Shown here: positions 1 to 7,593 of the stretch, one piece after another
How positions within the stretch are numbered: position 1 is the first letter of the stretch
How the letters are laid out: each line of letters opens with the position of its first letter
The notes under the pieces: model-generated
The model's database searches: none
Told to the model about the DNA's origin: nothing
The model's input: the letters and a program-made list of their open reading frames with translations, nothing else
Translations under genes and position numbers: made by a program
Origin: an uncultured Verrucomicrobia subdivision 3 bacterium
Lineage (GTDB): Bacteria; Verrucomicrobiota; Verrucomicrobiia; Limisphaerales; UBA11358
DNA: 61,653 nucleotides
Assembly (NCBI GenBank): GCA_903872345.1
Contig: CAIQKM010000142.1
Coordinates: 1 to 61,653 of the forward strand
Reading direction: 5' to 3'

Positions 1-105
1 ATGCGCCAGCGGCGACTGGTGCGGGATTACGAAACCACCGAGTCCAGTGCCGAGGCTTGGATCTATATCGCCATGATCCGAATCCAACTCCGCCGTCTGG
101 CTTGA
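1..105 (+). mobile_element. C-terminal end of an IS5-like transposase (cut by window edge)
   Basis: The first 105 bases are an open frame ending in TGA. It translates to a tail containing RRLVRDYE, then an acidic stretch, then IYIAMIRIQLRRLA. This is the characteristic C-terminus of DDE transposases of the IS5 superfamily: RDYE carries the last catalytic glutamate region and is followed by a hydrophobic, arginine-rich end. The rest of the protein and the element's left end lie outside the window, so it cannot be told whether the copy is intact. No clear right terminal inverted repeat was recognised before the next gene. Confidence 0.75.
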
Positions 106-211
106 TCCCTCAGCATTCATGATTTTTCAGACGCACTCTAATTTTTTCAACCAATGCCATTGGCATTTATCGCATAGAAGTTCTTTTGCGGATCAATTTG
201 TTTGGACACAT

Positions 212-742
212 ATGAGCGATATTCCACCACCAAAAGGTTGCGTATATTTATTGCGAAACGAATCCATGCCCAATCTGGTTAAAATTGGTTTCACAACCGG
301 CGACGCTAGTGAGCGCGCAATGGCACTTTCAACGCCAACCGGTGTCCCCACGCCTTTCGAAGTTGCTGGCATGGTTGAGACACAATGGCCTCGAGAAGTG
401 GAATCGGAAGTTCACCGGCAGTTGGACTATCTCCGTATTACTCGAGACCGTGAGTTTTTTAAAGCTGACGCCAGCCGTGACAATAATATGGCTACAGATG
501 AGGAGATGAATAAATTTTTCATGCTTATTTTTGCTCATTCAGTTGAAGTAATAGAATTGCGCAAGCATCGCGAGGCCCTTGACAAAGAATGGCAAGACAT
601 GAGGGCACGCCACATCAGAGACCAGAGTGCGTATCTGTATGACTGCATGAAGAAGAATTATCCAGAGCGTTATGAACAGGTTCTCGAACGTTTTCGCAAA
701 GCCGAAGAGTTTCAATCACGCGGCGGAAACCAACCGGTTTAA
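212..742 (+). CDS. T5orf172 (GIY-YIG-like) domain protein
   Basis: The N-terminal half (about residues 8-85) matches the T5orf172/MUG113 domain: VYLLRNE, then LVKIGFTT, then an arginine/glutamate helix, a proline-rich segment, and EVHRQLDYLR followed by REFF. That domain is a GIY-YIG nuclease relative common in phage and mobile DNA. The C-terminal half is a charged helical tail. The frame is open from 119, but the ATG at 212 gives MSDIPPPKG directly before the domain and is preferred. The gene is AT-richer than the block that follows and sits beside a transposase remnant, which suggests acquired DNA. Catalytic activity is not proven; many members have unknown function. Confidence 0.75.
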   Translation: MSDIPPPKGCVYLLRNESMPNLVKIGFTTGDASERAMALSTPTGVPTPFEVAGMVETQWPREVESEVHRQLDYLRITRDREFFKADASRDNNMATDEEMNKFFMLIFAHSVEVIELRKHREALDKEWQDMRARHIRDQSAYLYDCMKKNYPERYEQVLERFRKAEEFQSRGGNQPV

Positions 743-779
743 CCAACGCTTTCAGTCCTGCGATGGTTCCACCTTGCCT

Positions 780-853
780 GTAGGAGACGACGTGAGAGAC
801 TCTAACTTAAAACGTTTCCAAAGATATTTGAGCCTCCTCACGTCGGCTGCTAC
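780..853. repeat. GTAG-headed REP/REPIN element, copy 1
   Basis: The right arm (829-853) ends CACGTCGGCTGCTAC, the reverse complement of a GTAGCAGCCGACGTG head. A degenerate inverted left arm starts near 780 (TAGGAGACGACGTGAGAG). The arms are separated by an AT-rich linker. The element lies between two convergent genes. Related copies are at 3751-3826, 17042-17068 and 23919-23993. Confidence 0.7.
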
Positions 854-868
854 TTCTTTAACGAAGGG

Positions 869-1858
869 CTAACGCCTTAGCGGGTGAAACGTCCACTCCG
901 CCTTCGCCTGCGCAGCCGGGTCGAGTTCAACGGTAAAATATCCCCCATCATTGAGCAGTTGAATGCCGGCGAGGGCGGGGCAGAGGCGGACTTTGAATGG
1001 ACGCCAGGTCCGGGCCTTGGTGAGGGCGGAAGTGAATTTTTTGACGTAGTGCCCAAGGAAACCGATGGTTGGGATGCCGGAGAAAGTCCGGCATTTCCAC
1101 ATCACCAGATTCGTGTGCAGATGGCCGATGATGGTTTGCTCGATTTGCGGCAGGCGGCGGTGGATGGATTCCTCGGCGGCGAGAAAGGGCAGGGCGGTGG
1201 GGTCGTGGCAAAAGAGGAGCACGCGCTGATCCGGGCGGAGGTCGTCGAAGGCGGCGCGGATTTCGGCGAGATGCACCTCGCGCAATCGCTGCCATTCGGG
1301 CCAGTCGGCTGGCTGGGTGTCGGCGTGATTGGCGGGCAGGGCGAGGAGCGGGGAGGCGACGCCGAGTAACACATAGTTTCCCGCGATCAGCTTCCAAAAC
1401 GGTTTAAGGCCGAGCCGGGCGGTCGAAGCTTTCCAACTGGCGAGGCTCATGCCGCCCATGCCGCTAAACATGACGACCTTGCCGACTTCATGATCGCCAA
1501 TGGTCAGGTGCAGGCGGTCGCCGAACTTTTCCTTCAGTTTGCCCAGACATTCCTCCCCACTGGCGAGGGCCGCCGGGTCGCTCACGCCGATGAAGGCGGA
1601 ATTGGCGGTGTAGTCGCCATTCACTATTACGAGGTCGGCGGGCGGGGCGACCTGTAAGAAGCGATCCAGTTGCGGGCTGCGCGCAAAGGGATCACGCATC
1701 CAGATGAAATGATTATAAAAGCGGGCAAAGGCGCGCACGTGCGGCTTTTTGATAACCCTGAGACTGAAATCACTGCCCCGCGCCTGTTCGGCGACGCCGG
1801 CATAGTGAATGTCACTCAGGATCAGCAGGCGCACGCGTTTGGCAGACTCGGGGTTCAT
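869..1858 (-). CDS. Calcineurin-like metallophosphoesterase
   Basis: Contains the ordered metal-binding motifs of the calcineurin-like phosphoesterase fold: LSDIHY at about residues 15-20 (D16, H18), VNGDY, IGDHE in place of the usual GNHE, FCHDP, and GHLH near residue 243. These residues bind a dinuclear metal centre and hydrolyse phosphate esters; the substrate is unknown. There is no signal peptide, so it is probably cytoplasmic. It is the last gene of a minus-strand block, 10 nt after recO. The asparagine-to-aspartate change in the GNHE motif is visible and unusual but conservative. Confidence 0.85.
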   Translation of the reverse strand: MNPESAKRVRLLILSDIHYAGVAEQARGSDFSLRVIKKPHVRAFARFYNHFIWMRDPFARSPQLDRFLQVAPPADLVIVNGDYTANSAFIGVSDPAALASGEECLGKLKEKFGDRLHLTIGDHEVGKVVMFSGMGGMSLASWKASTARLGLKPFWKLIAGNYVLLGVASPLLALPANHADTQPADWPEWQRLREVHLAEIRAAFDDLRPDQRVLLFCHDPTALPFLAAEESIHRRLPQIEQTIIGHLHTNLVMWKCRTFSGIPTIGFLGHYVKKFTSALTKARTWRPFKVRLCPALAGIQLLNDGGYFTVELDPAAQAKAEWTFHPLRR

Positions 1859-1868
1859 GGCGATGATT

Positions 1869-2510
1869 TCAGGGCATCAGGGTGGCGCGTCCACGGGGCA
1901 AGCGGCCGAGGTGAAAGATTAGATAACCATGCAACCACTGGCGCAATTCGTTGGCCTGGCCAGCGGACAGTTTTAGCCGCGTACAGGCTTCCCAGTCTCC
2001 TTCCAGCAACGCGCCGACAATTTTAAGGGTACCCGGAGTAAGGCGGGTTTCGGACAGGTCGGGTGCCAGTCCCAGTTCGTGGAGGAGTTTGAGTTCCAGG
2101 GCGAAAATGTTTTGCAACTGCGGTTCCTGGCGGCAGAGGCTGGCGAGGAAGCTCTGGATGAGTTCGTAAATTTCCGGGAGCGGGGTTTCGGTTTCGGTGG
2201 CCTGTTCGATGAAGGCGGCGGCGTAGGCGGCGTATTGCAGTTTGCCGAGGTCTTCGCGGATGGCTCCGTGGGTTTCGCGCAGGCTGACTTCGCGGAGATT
2301 GTGGAGATCGGAACTGCGGCTGCGGCTGAAGGAGAAATCGGCGGCGTAGAAAATATCCAGTTTGCCGGCGAAGGAGGACTTGGGCCGGCGGGCGCCCTTG
2401 GCCACGGTGGCGAGACGGCCAAACTCCGGGGTGAGCCAGTGGATGATCAGGCTCGTTTCGGTGAGCGGCCGCGTCCGCAAAACGATGCCGTTGGCTGATT
2501 CAATCTTCAT
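1869..2510 (-). CDS. recO: DNA repair protein RecO
   Basis: RecO helps RecF and RecR load RecA on SSB-coated DNA and anneals complementary strands. The N-terminus (residues 1-80) is the RecO OB-fold: IVLRTRPLTETSLI, then FGRLATVAKGARRPKSSFAG, then a conserved LREVSLRE stretch. The rest is the helical RecO C-domain with an HELGLAPDL motif. At 213 residues it is slightly short, and it lacks the CxxC zinc finger present in many RecO proteins. It follows DUF502 and precedes the metallophosphoesterase in the same orientation. Confidence 0.88.
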   Translation of the reverse strand: MKIESANGIVLRTRPLTETSLIIHWLTPEFGRLATVAKGARRPKSSFAGKLDIFYAADFSFSRSRSSDLHNLREVSLRETHGAIREDLGKLQYAAYAAAFIEQATETETPLPEIYELIQSFLASLCRQEPQLQNIFALELKLLHELGLAPDLSETRLTPGTLKIVGALLEGDWEACTRLKLSAGQANELRQWLHGYLIFHLGRLPRGRATLMP

Positions 2511-2587
2511 GGCAGCGAGGATGGAGCGTTGCAGATGGAAGAGGGCATGACGGGCGGTGTGCTGTTCGATTCTCCATCCGCCATTTT

Positions 2588-3262
2588 CTATCTTCGTTTT
2601 TCGGCTGCGGACGGCAACTCGGGGGCAATGGACCCAAGGCTCACGATGTACTTGATGCCGTCGGCGACGGTCATGTCCAGCTTGGTCACCTTTTCCTCGG
2701 GCACGAGAATGAGGAAGCCGGAGGTGGGATTGGGCGTGGTGGGAATGAACACGCCAATCAGGTTCTTGCCGGACTTTTTCTGGACATCGCCCTGATCCTC
2801 GCTGGTGATGAAACCGACGGAATGGCTGCCGGGGCAGGGGAATTCCACGAGTACGACCGTCTTGAACGAATTCTTGTTGCCGGCAAAGGCTTCATTGATC
2901 TGTTTGATGGCCGCGTAAAACTTGTTCAGCAGCGGCAGCTTCATCATGGTCAGATCGAACCATTTGATGATGCGCTTGCCGATGTAATAGCGGGTGAGCA
3001 CGCCCACCAGGCAGATGAGGATGAACGCAAGCGCCAGGGAGGCGACGCTCCAGTACCAGAAAACGGGGCCTTTGCCGTCGTTCGGATAGATCAGGCCCTG
3101 ATGGGTCTCGCTTTTGGGCAGGAAAAACAGCAGCAGATCGGTGCCGCTGGAAATGGTGCCAAACACCCATTTGACGGCGGCAATGGTCAGCAACGCCGGC
3201 AGGGTGACGGCCAGACCGGTTGCGAAACTCCTTTGCCAGCGGGCAAAAAACGATTTTCTCAC
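2588..3262 (-). CDS. DUF502 family membrane protein
   Basis: 224 residues. A basic start (MRKSFFARW) leads into a hydrophobic segment at about 13-38 (FATGLAVTLPALLTI), which matches the DUF502 signature. A second membrane segment lies at about 68-92. A conserved soluble part follows, with LPLLNKFYAAIKQI, VVLVEFPCPGSHSVGFIT and FIPTTPNPTSGFLILVP, all characteristic of the family. The molecular function of DUF502 proteins is not known; they are inner-membrane proteins. Its start overlaps the ybeY stop by 4 nt (ATGA), implying translational coupling. Confidence 0.88.
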   Translation of the reverse strand: MRKSFFARWQRSFATGLAVTLPALLTIAAVKWVFGTISSGTDLLLFFLPKSETHQGLIYPNDGKGPVFWYWSVASLALAFILICLVGVLTRYYIGKRIIKWFDLTMMKLPLLNKFYAAIKQINEAFAGNKNSFKTVVLVEFPCPGSHSVGFITSEDQGDVQKKSGKNLIGVFIPTTPNPTSGFLILVPEEKVTKLDMTVADGIKYIVSLGSIAPELPSAAEKRR

Positions 3263-3741
3263 GCGGACATTTTAACGGGCCGCGCGAGTTGCGCGAGCGA
3301 AAAGCGCGCCGCCAGCCGCCGGACGAGGCGGTTTTCCTCCCGCTTCATGACGCGGCGCAACTCTGGCTGCAAATCATCGTAGCCCAAGAGATGCAAAACA
3401 CCGTGAACGACGTAGCGTACGACTTCGGATTGCCAGGTGGAACCGAACTGTTTTGCCTGGGCGATGGCGTCATCCACGCAGATGAACAGTTCGCCGTGAA
3501 TCCGGGAGGCATCTTTCAGAGATGTGGTGGCCTCGGCATGGTCAAAGGTGATCACATCCGTGGAGCCTTCATGCTGGAGGAACTGCCAGTTCACCCGAGC
3601 CATTTCTTTGGCCCCAACGAGGGCGATGCCGAGATCGGCGTCGGCCACCTTCAATTCCGCGAGCAGGGCGGTGGTAATCAGGCGCAGGTGTTGCGTGCTG
3701 ATTTTTTTCGCGCGCTGGCGGTTGGCGATGAGGAGGGTCAT
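3259..3741 (-). CDS. ybeY: Endoribonuclease YbeY (rRNA maturation)
   Basis: YbeY is a zinc-dependent endoribonuclease used in 16S rRNA 3'-end maturation and ribosome quality control. The zinc motif is HGVLHLLGYDD at residues 113-123. H113 and H117 are present, but the third canonical histidine (position 123 in HGxLHLxGYDH) is aspartate. Upstream, STDVITFDH matches the conserved TDVLSF region. Its place just after phoH is a classic conserved gene order. The H-to-D change also occurs in other natural YbeY proteins as a non-histidine at this site, so it need not inactivate the enzyme. Confidence 0.92.
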   Translation of the reverse strand: MTLLIANRQRAKKISTQHLRLITTALLAELKVADADLGIALVGAKEMARVNWQFLQHEGSTDVITFDHAEATTSLKDASRIHGELFICVDDAIAQAKQFGSTWQSEVVRYVVHGVLHLLGYDDLQPELRRVMKREENRLVRRLAARFSLAQLARPVKMSA

Positions 3742-3750
3742 TTTGATTAT

Positions 3751-3826
3751 GTCGCAGCCGACGTGAGGAGGCTCAAATAGGATTGGAGACGCTTGTTTAT
3801 TTGAGCCTCCTCACGTCGGCTGCTAC
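3751..3826. repeat. GTAG-headed REPIN element, copy 2
   Basis: Near-perfect inverted repeat between phoH and ybeY. The left arm 3751-3774 reads GTCGCAGCCGACGTGAGGAG plus GCTC. The right arm 3803-3826 is its reverse complement apart from one base (GTAG head). The linker is AT-rich. Transcribed, it would form a long hairpin within the operon, but there is no T-run that would mark it as a terminator. Confidence 0.85.
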
Positions 3827-3832
3827 GGGGCA

Positions 3833-4795
3833 TTAGGTTTTCGGCGTACCGCGATGTTCCTCGTAGGCGCTGATGATGCGCTGCACGAGCGGATGGCGCA
3901 CGACGTCGCGCTTGGAAAATTCGACAATGGCAATGCCTTCGGTGTGCTTGAGGGCGCGGTGAGCCTCGGCCAGTCCGGAGTGCTTGTGCGCGGGGAGATC
4001 AATCTGGGTCTCGTCACCGGTAATGACCGCTTTGGAACCGTGGCCGAGGCGGGTGAGAAACATGAGCATCTGCTCGGTGGTGGAATTTTGGGCCTCGTCC
4101 AGAATGATGAAGGCGCCGTTCAGGGTGCGGCCGCGCATGTAGGCGAGCGGGGCGATTTCGATGGTGCCGCGCTCGGTGTATTTCTGGAGTTCCTCAACGG
4201 GCAGCATGTCATGCAGGGCATCATGCAACGGGCGGAGGTAGGGTGTGATCTTTTCGTACAGGTCGCCGGGCAAAAAGCCGAGCGCTTCGCCGGCTTCAAC
4301 GGCCGGGCGGGTGAGAATGATGCGCGAGACGCTGCCCTGACGCAGCGTCGAGAGGGCCATGGCCACGGCCAGATAGGTTTTGCCGGTGCCGGCGGGGCCG
4401 ATGCCGAAGGTGATGTCATGCTTGCGAATGGCCTCCACGTAATGTTTCTGCCCGACGGTCTTGGCGGTGACGCCGGACTTGCGGTCGTGGGTCTGCACGC
4501 GGTCGCCGACCATTTCCTTGAGCGTGGCGCCGCCCTCGTGTTTCACCACATTGAGCGCGTGGGTAAACTCACGGTTTTTCAGCGGGGCGCCGGCCTTGAG
4601 CAGGCTTTCGAGCGAGGCAAAGAGCTGGCGGGCGCGTTCAATGGCATCGGCCGGGCCGTCGAGCTTGATCCAGCCTTCGCGCGAAGTGGCTTTAACGCCA
4701 AGCTCGGTTTCCACGGCCTTCAGGTTGCGCGGTTCGTGGTTGAAAAGCTGTTGCGCGAAACGGGCGTTTTCGTAATGGAGGGTTTCAGTGGGCAT
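3833..4795 (-). CDS. phoH: PhoH family ATPase
   Basis: An N-terminal KH-like region (residues 1-65) is followed by the PhoH P-loop domain. Walker A GPAGTGKT is at 133-140 and Walker B IILDEAQN at 230-237. ILTRPAVEAGEALGFLPGD, the family's strongest signature, lies between them, and VITGDETQIDLP follows. PhoH proteins are RNA-associated ATPases or helicases; in many bacteria PhoH is encoded beside YbeY and is thought to act in RNA metabolism. 320 residues is the usual length. It is 9 nt downstream of the HIT gene and upstream of ybeY. Confidence 0.93.
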   Translation of the reverse strand: MPTETLHYENARFAQQLFNHEPRNLKAVETELGVKATSREGWIKLDGPADAIERARQLFASLESLLKAGAPLKNREFTHALNVVKHEGGATLKEMVGDRVQTHDRKSGVTAKTVGQKHYVEAIRKHDITFGIGPAGTGKTYLAVAMALSTLRQGSVSRIILTRPAVEAGEALGFLPGDLYEKITPYLRPLHDALHDMLPVEELQKYTERGTIEIAPLAYMRGRTLNGAFIILDEAQNSTTEQMLMFLTRLGHGSKAVITGDETQIDLPAHKHSGLAEAHRALKHTEGIAIVEFSKRDVVRHPLVQRIISAYEEHRGTPKT

Positions 4796-4804
4796 GAATT
4801 GAAT

Positions 4805-5290
4805 TTATTTCGCCAACTCCGCTCGTAACTTTGCCGCGACTTCCGCGAGGGCTTGCGGGAGGACGCCGGTGTCTGCAATGACGGGCATGAAATTGGTGTC
4901 GCCGTTCCAGCGGGGGACGACGTGGATGTGCAGATGTTCCACAATGCCGGCGCCGGCGACCTTGCCGAGGTTGATGCCGACGTTAAAACCGTCCGGCTTC
5001 ATGACGGCGGCGAGCGCGTTGGTGCAGCGCCGGGTGAGCTTCCACAGATCGGCGAGTTCCTCGTCGGTTAGGCCGTTCATGTCCGCCACTTCCTTGTAGG
5101 GGACGGTCATGAGGTGGCCGCCGTTGTAGGGATAGCGGTTGAGCAGGGCAAAGCAGGTGCGGTCGCGCACGATGACGTAATTGGCAATGTCATCGGAGGA
5201 CTGGGCGATGTGCGTGAAGAGGCTGGTCTCCAGTTTGGGTTTGGTCCCCAGGATATAGTCGATCCGCCATGGCGCGTGCAATGATTCCAT
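4805..5290 (-). CDS. HIT family nucleotide hydrolase/transferase
   Basis: Carries the histidine-triad motif HLHIHVVPRW near residues 120-129. Upstream, FALLNRYPYNGGHLMTVPY is typical of the branch similar to diadenosine tetraphosphate (Ap4A) phosphorylase and FHIT. HIT enzymes act on nucleotidyl phosphate bonds through a covalent histidine intermediate. The N-terminus WRIDYILG is also typical of this subgroup. Cytoplasmic. Just upstream of phoH in the same transcript direction. Exact substrate unknown. Confidence 0.88.
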   Translation of the reverse strand: MESLHAPWRIDYILGTKPKLETSLFTHIAQSSDDIANYVIVRDRTCFALLNRYPYNGGHLMTVPYKEVADMNGLTDEELADLWKLTRRCTNALAAVMKPDGFNVGINLGKVAGAGIVEHLHIHVVPRWNGDTNFMPVIADTGVLPQALAEVAAKLRAELAK

Positions 5291-5354
5291 GGGTAAAAGT
5301 TAATCGGCGGACGGCGGAAAGTAAATCATGGTCTCTGGCGGAATCAGAGATTGA

Positions 5355-5388
5355 AACCACGAATGGACACTAATGAACACAAATACGG
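5355..5388. repeat. Degenerate CCACGAATGNACAC repeat
   Basis: A short run of the motif aaccacgaatggacactaat followed by gaacacaaat sits between the HIT gene and the small membrane-protein gene. The same motif recurs at 30137-30168, 45576-45667 (as an inverted pair) and 54356-54391. This is a dispersed intergenic repeat family. Confidence 0.7.
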
Positions 5389-5396
5389 ATTAGCGG

Positions 5397-5651
5397 TCAA
5401 CGGCGCCAGCTCAACAGATATTTGGCAAAGTCAAACAGGCCGGAAAACTTGTACTGGGGATCCACGTATTTTTCGATGACGTAGAAGGCGAAGTAGTAAA
5501 ACCGGCAGAAGCTCCAGATGGCGAGGGCGAGGAGCCCGGCAGTTTTCCAAGTCGGGGTGTCCAGCCAGAGCATGAGGGCGGTGGACAGGCCGATGATCAG
5601 AAAAAGGATGCCCTTCAGTTTGATCCAAAAGGCGCTGGTGAGGTCTTTCAT
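5397..5651 (-). CDS. Small membrane protein of unknown function
   Basis: 84 residues with two predicted membrane segments: about 10-30 (LKGILFLIIGLSTALMLWL) and 36-58 (TAGLLALAIWSFCRFYYFAF). A short basic C-terminal tail ends SWRR. The start ATG overlaps the lpxB stop by 4 nt, so it is probably translationally coupled to lipid A synthesis. The family was not recognised; a partner role at the inner membrane is only an inference from position. Confidence 0.7.
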   Translation of the reverse strand: MKDLTSAFWIKLKGILFLIIGLSTALMLWLDTPTWKTAGLLALAIWSFCRFYYFAFYVIEKYVDPQYKFSGLFDFAKYLLSWRR

Positions 5652-6793
5652 GGGAGCAGGCTCAGGATGGCTTCGGCGGCGCGGGCGGGAGCGCCGGGTT
5701 CGCCGAGCGTGGCAATGATACGGTCGAGTTGGGCTTTGATGGCGGCGCGGCGGGACGCGTTTTGCAGCAGCTCCAGCGTGGCTCCCGCAATGCTTTCCGG
5801 CGTCGCCGCATTTTGAATGAACTCGGGATAAACCTCCTCGCCGGAGAGCAGGTTGGGCATGGTCAGCGATTTCACGGTGACGAGGCGCCGGGCGATTTCG
5901 TAGGTGAGGAACGAAGTTTTATAGAGCGTCACCGTCGGCACGCCGAAGAACGCGCATTCCATCGTGACGGTGCCGGTGGAGGCGATGGCCACATCCGCCT
6001 GCGCGAGGGCCTGGGGCAGATGGCCGATTTGGATTTCCACCTTGGCTCCGGCCGCAAGCGCCAGTTGGGCGAGTGTTTCGTTCGGCAAAACCATCTTTAC
6101 CCGAACGGCCGGCTGTTGGGCTTGGATGAGTTTGAGGGCGGCCATCATCACGGGCAAATGCCGTTGCAACTCACTGCGCCGGCTGCCTGGGAGGAGGAGA
6201 ATTTGCGATATACGATTTGCGATGGACGCGTCACTTGAAAGCTCGCTCGCCAATCGCAAATTGTCATTCGCAAATCTCCCAATCATGGGGTGGCCCACAA
6301 ATTCCACGCGCAGTTTGGGCACGCGTTCGGCATACCAGGCTTTCTCGAAAGGGAAAATGCTCAGAACCAGGTCGTAGTCCGCCGCGAGGCGATTCGCGCG
6401 ACCCGGGCGCGAGGCCCAGACCTGCGGCGAAACGAACTGGACGATTTTGGGGTTCCAGCGCGAAAACGGATTGCCCCGGATGTATTCCTTGATGGCATGG
6501 CCCAGCCGCAGGTTGAAGCCGCCGTAGTCCACGCCGATCACCACATCGGGTTTGCGTTCAATGGCCAGGGCGAGCAGTTGCTGGAAATGAGCGCGAATCT
6601 TAAAAATGTTTTTAATGACGTCGGTGATGCCGACGACCGAGTGCCGGGTGAGGTCGATGGCCAGCGGCACGCCCGCACTTTCCATCTTCGGGCCGCCGGC
6701 CCCGAAGAACACGGCTTCCGGTTGGCGTACGCGCAGGGCGGAAACGAGCTCGGCGGCGAGTTGGTCGCCGCTGGCCTCGCCGGCGATGAGCAT
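5648..6793 (-). CDS. lpxB: Lipid-A-disaccharide synthase
   Basis: LpxB (GT19) condenses UDP-2,3-diacylglucosamine with lipid X to form the lipid A disaccharide at the inner-membrane face. Visible motifs are MLIAGEASGD at the start, FGAGGPKM, VIGVDYGGFN, FVSPQVWASRPGR, VGHPM, LLLPGSRRSEL and STGTVTMECAF, in the family order. The ATG at 6793 fits other LpxB N-termini. An upstream TTG at 6841 would add 16 residues lying partly inside the toxin gene. The 5' end lies at the boundary of an inserted toxin-antitoxin cassette. Residues between VGHPM and LLLPGSR are encoded by a repeat-like, AT-rich tract. Confidence 0.94.
   Translation of the reverse strand: MLIAGEASGDQLAAELVSALRVRQPEAVFFGAGGPKMESAGVPLAIDLTRHSVVGITDVIKNIFKIRAHFQQLLALAIERKPDVVIGVDYGGFNLRLGHAIKEYIRGNPFSRWNPKIVQFVSPQVWASRPGRANRLAADYDLVLSIFPFEKAWYAERVPKLRVEFVGHPMIGRFANDNLRLASELSSDASIANRISQILLLPGSRRSELQRHLPVMMAALKLIQAQQPAVRVKMVLPNETLAQLALAAGAKVEIQIGHLPQALAQADVAIASTGTVTMECAFFGVPTVTLYKTSFLTYEIARRLVTVKSLTMPNLLSGEEVYPEFIQNAATPESIAGATLELLQNASRRAAIKAQLDRIIATLGEPGAPARAAEAILSLLP
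6201..6276. repeat. AATCGCAAAT-type inverted repeats inside lpxB
   Basis: Within the lpxB frame, four copies of a 9-10 nt motif occur in 75 bases: ATTTGCGATA, GATTTGCGATGG, then the inverse CAATCGCAAATTG and TTCGCAAATC. They code for the linker ANDNLRLASELSSDASIANR between two conserved motifs. The composition differs from the surrounding GC-rich gene and resembles AT-rich intergenic repeats, so an in-frame insertion or replacement is likely. Confidence 0.55.
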
Positions 6794-6799
6794 GAAGGA
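6782..6799. repeat. 18-bp direct repeat, lpxB-side copy
   Basis: GGCGATGAGCATGAAGGA at 6782-6799 is identical to 7594-7611. This copy contains the lpxB start codon (complement of 6791-6793) and its first codons. Together the two copies bracket the toxin-antitoxin cassette. Confidence 0.9.
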
Positions 6800-6807
6800 G
6801 GGGGCTT

Positions 6808-7305
6808 TCAAGCAACCGGGTCTCCGATGATCAGTTGGCAATAAAGCTCATGGCTTAAGCGGAATCGGTGGTTTTTCATCAAATCGTCGAGGATTGGTTT
6901 GATGCCATTCAAGTGTCCGGATCGCCGGGCAGCAACCAGAATGCCGGCGGTACCAATCACGGGCAATCCGAGTCGGCGCGCTGCCATGCGACCATCCATC
7001 TCGTCCAACAACACAGTGGCCGGATTGAATTCAGAAGCGAGCACAATCGCTTCGGCTTCGCCGGGATCCAGCTCCTCCAGCAATGTAGCCAGTAACTTTG
7101 CTGACGTTGGCTCTTGTATGAGCAGCCAACCGGCTTGATACGCCTGGTCAGCCGCATGCGTGCCGGGCAGGTTTGCGCCGACGTGAAGTTCTCGCCAGAC
7201 GGCCGGCGGAATATAAATGGTGCCAAACTGCACGCGGAGCAGATCCGTCAGGCCGGCGGCGGCGAGATAGTTTATGACCGAAGTGTCACTGACAACCGCG
7301 GGCAT
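6808..7305 (-). CDS. DUF3368/PIN-like toxin
   Basis: A protein of about 165 residues with PIN-fold signatures: VVSDTSVINYL (first acidic residue), VWRELH, GEAEAIVLA (second acidic residue), LLDEMDGRMAARRLGLPVIGTAGILVAAR and a final LSHELYCQ. It belongs to the DUF3368 family, predicted Mg-dependent ribonucleases paired with UPF0175 antitoxins. The ATG at 7305 (MPAVVSDTS) is chosen over the longer frame because it fits the family start. It overlaps the antitoxin by 20 nt, a typical coupled arrangement. All PIN acidic positions appear present. It is inserted between an oxidoreductase and lpxB. Confidence 0.85.
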   Translation of the reverse strand: MPAVVSDTSVINYLAAAGLTDLLRVQFGTIYIPPAVWRELHVGANLPGTHAADQAYQAGWLLIQEPTSAKLLATLLEELDPGEAEAIVLASEFNPATVLLDEMDGRMAARRLGLPVIGTAGILVAARRSGHLNGIKPILDDLMKNHRFRLSHELYCQLIIGDPVA

Positions 7306-7543
7306 AAGCCAGGTCTTCTTCCAATTCTTTTTGACCGTAATGCATCGGAATGCCGCGTTCGGCCAGCACATCATTGAAAGCGAACCGACTCATCCCTGCC
7401 AATTCCGCCCCCTTGCCTAGGCCCAGCCTGTTTTGTGAATAAAGCGCCACGGCCAGCTCAAGCTTCATGCGCTGCTCCATCTCTGCCGGAGCGATGTTCA
7501 TGGCCAGATGCAGGTTATTTGGAATGTCGAGCGTGATGCTCAT
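7286..7543 (-). CDS. UPF0175 family antitoxin
   Basis: 85 residues. The N-terminus SITLDIPNNL is followed by a helical region with ELAVALYSQNRLGLGKGAELAGMSRFAFNDVLAERGIPMHY, the hallmark helix-turn-helix-like segment of UPF0175 (LSxGKAAELAGMSRxEF). The family acts as antitoxin to DUF3368 PIN toxins and probably represses its own promoter. It is the first gene of the pair, upstream of and overlapping the toxin. Confidence 0.88.
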   Translation of the reverse strand: MSITLDIPNNLHLAMNIAPAEMEQRMKLELAVALYSQNRLGLGKGAELAGMSRFAFNDVLAERGIPMHYGQKELEEDLAYARGCQ

Positions 7544-7593
7544 ACCTCTTTACTACACCGGTTTGGCTGATTAGTAAAGTCTCCCGCCGCCCT

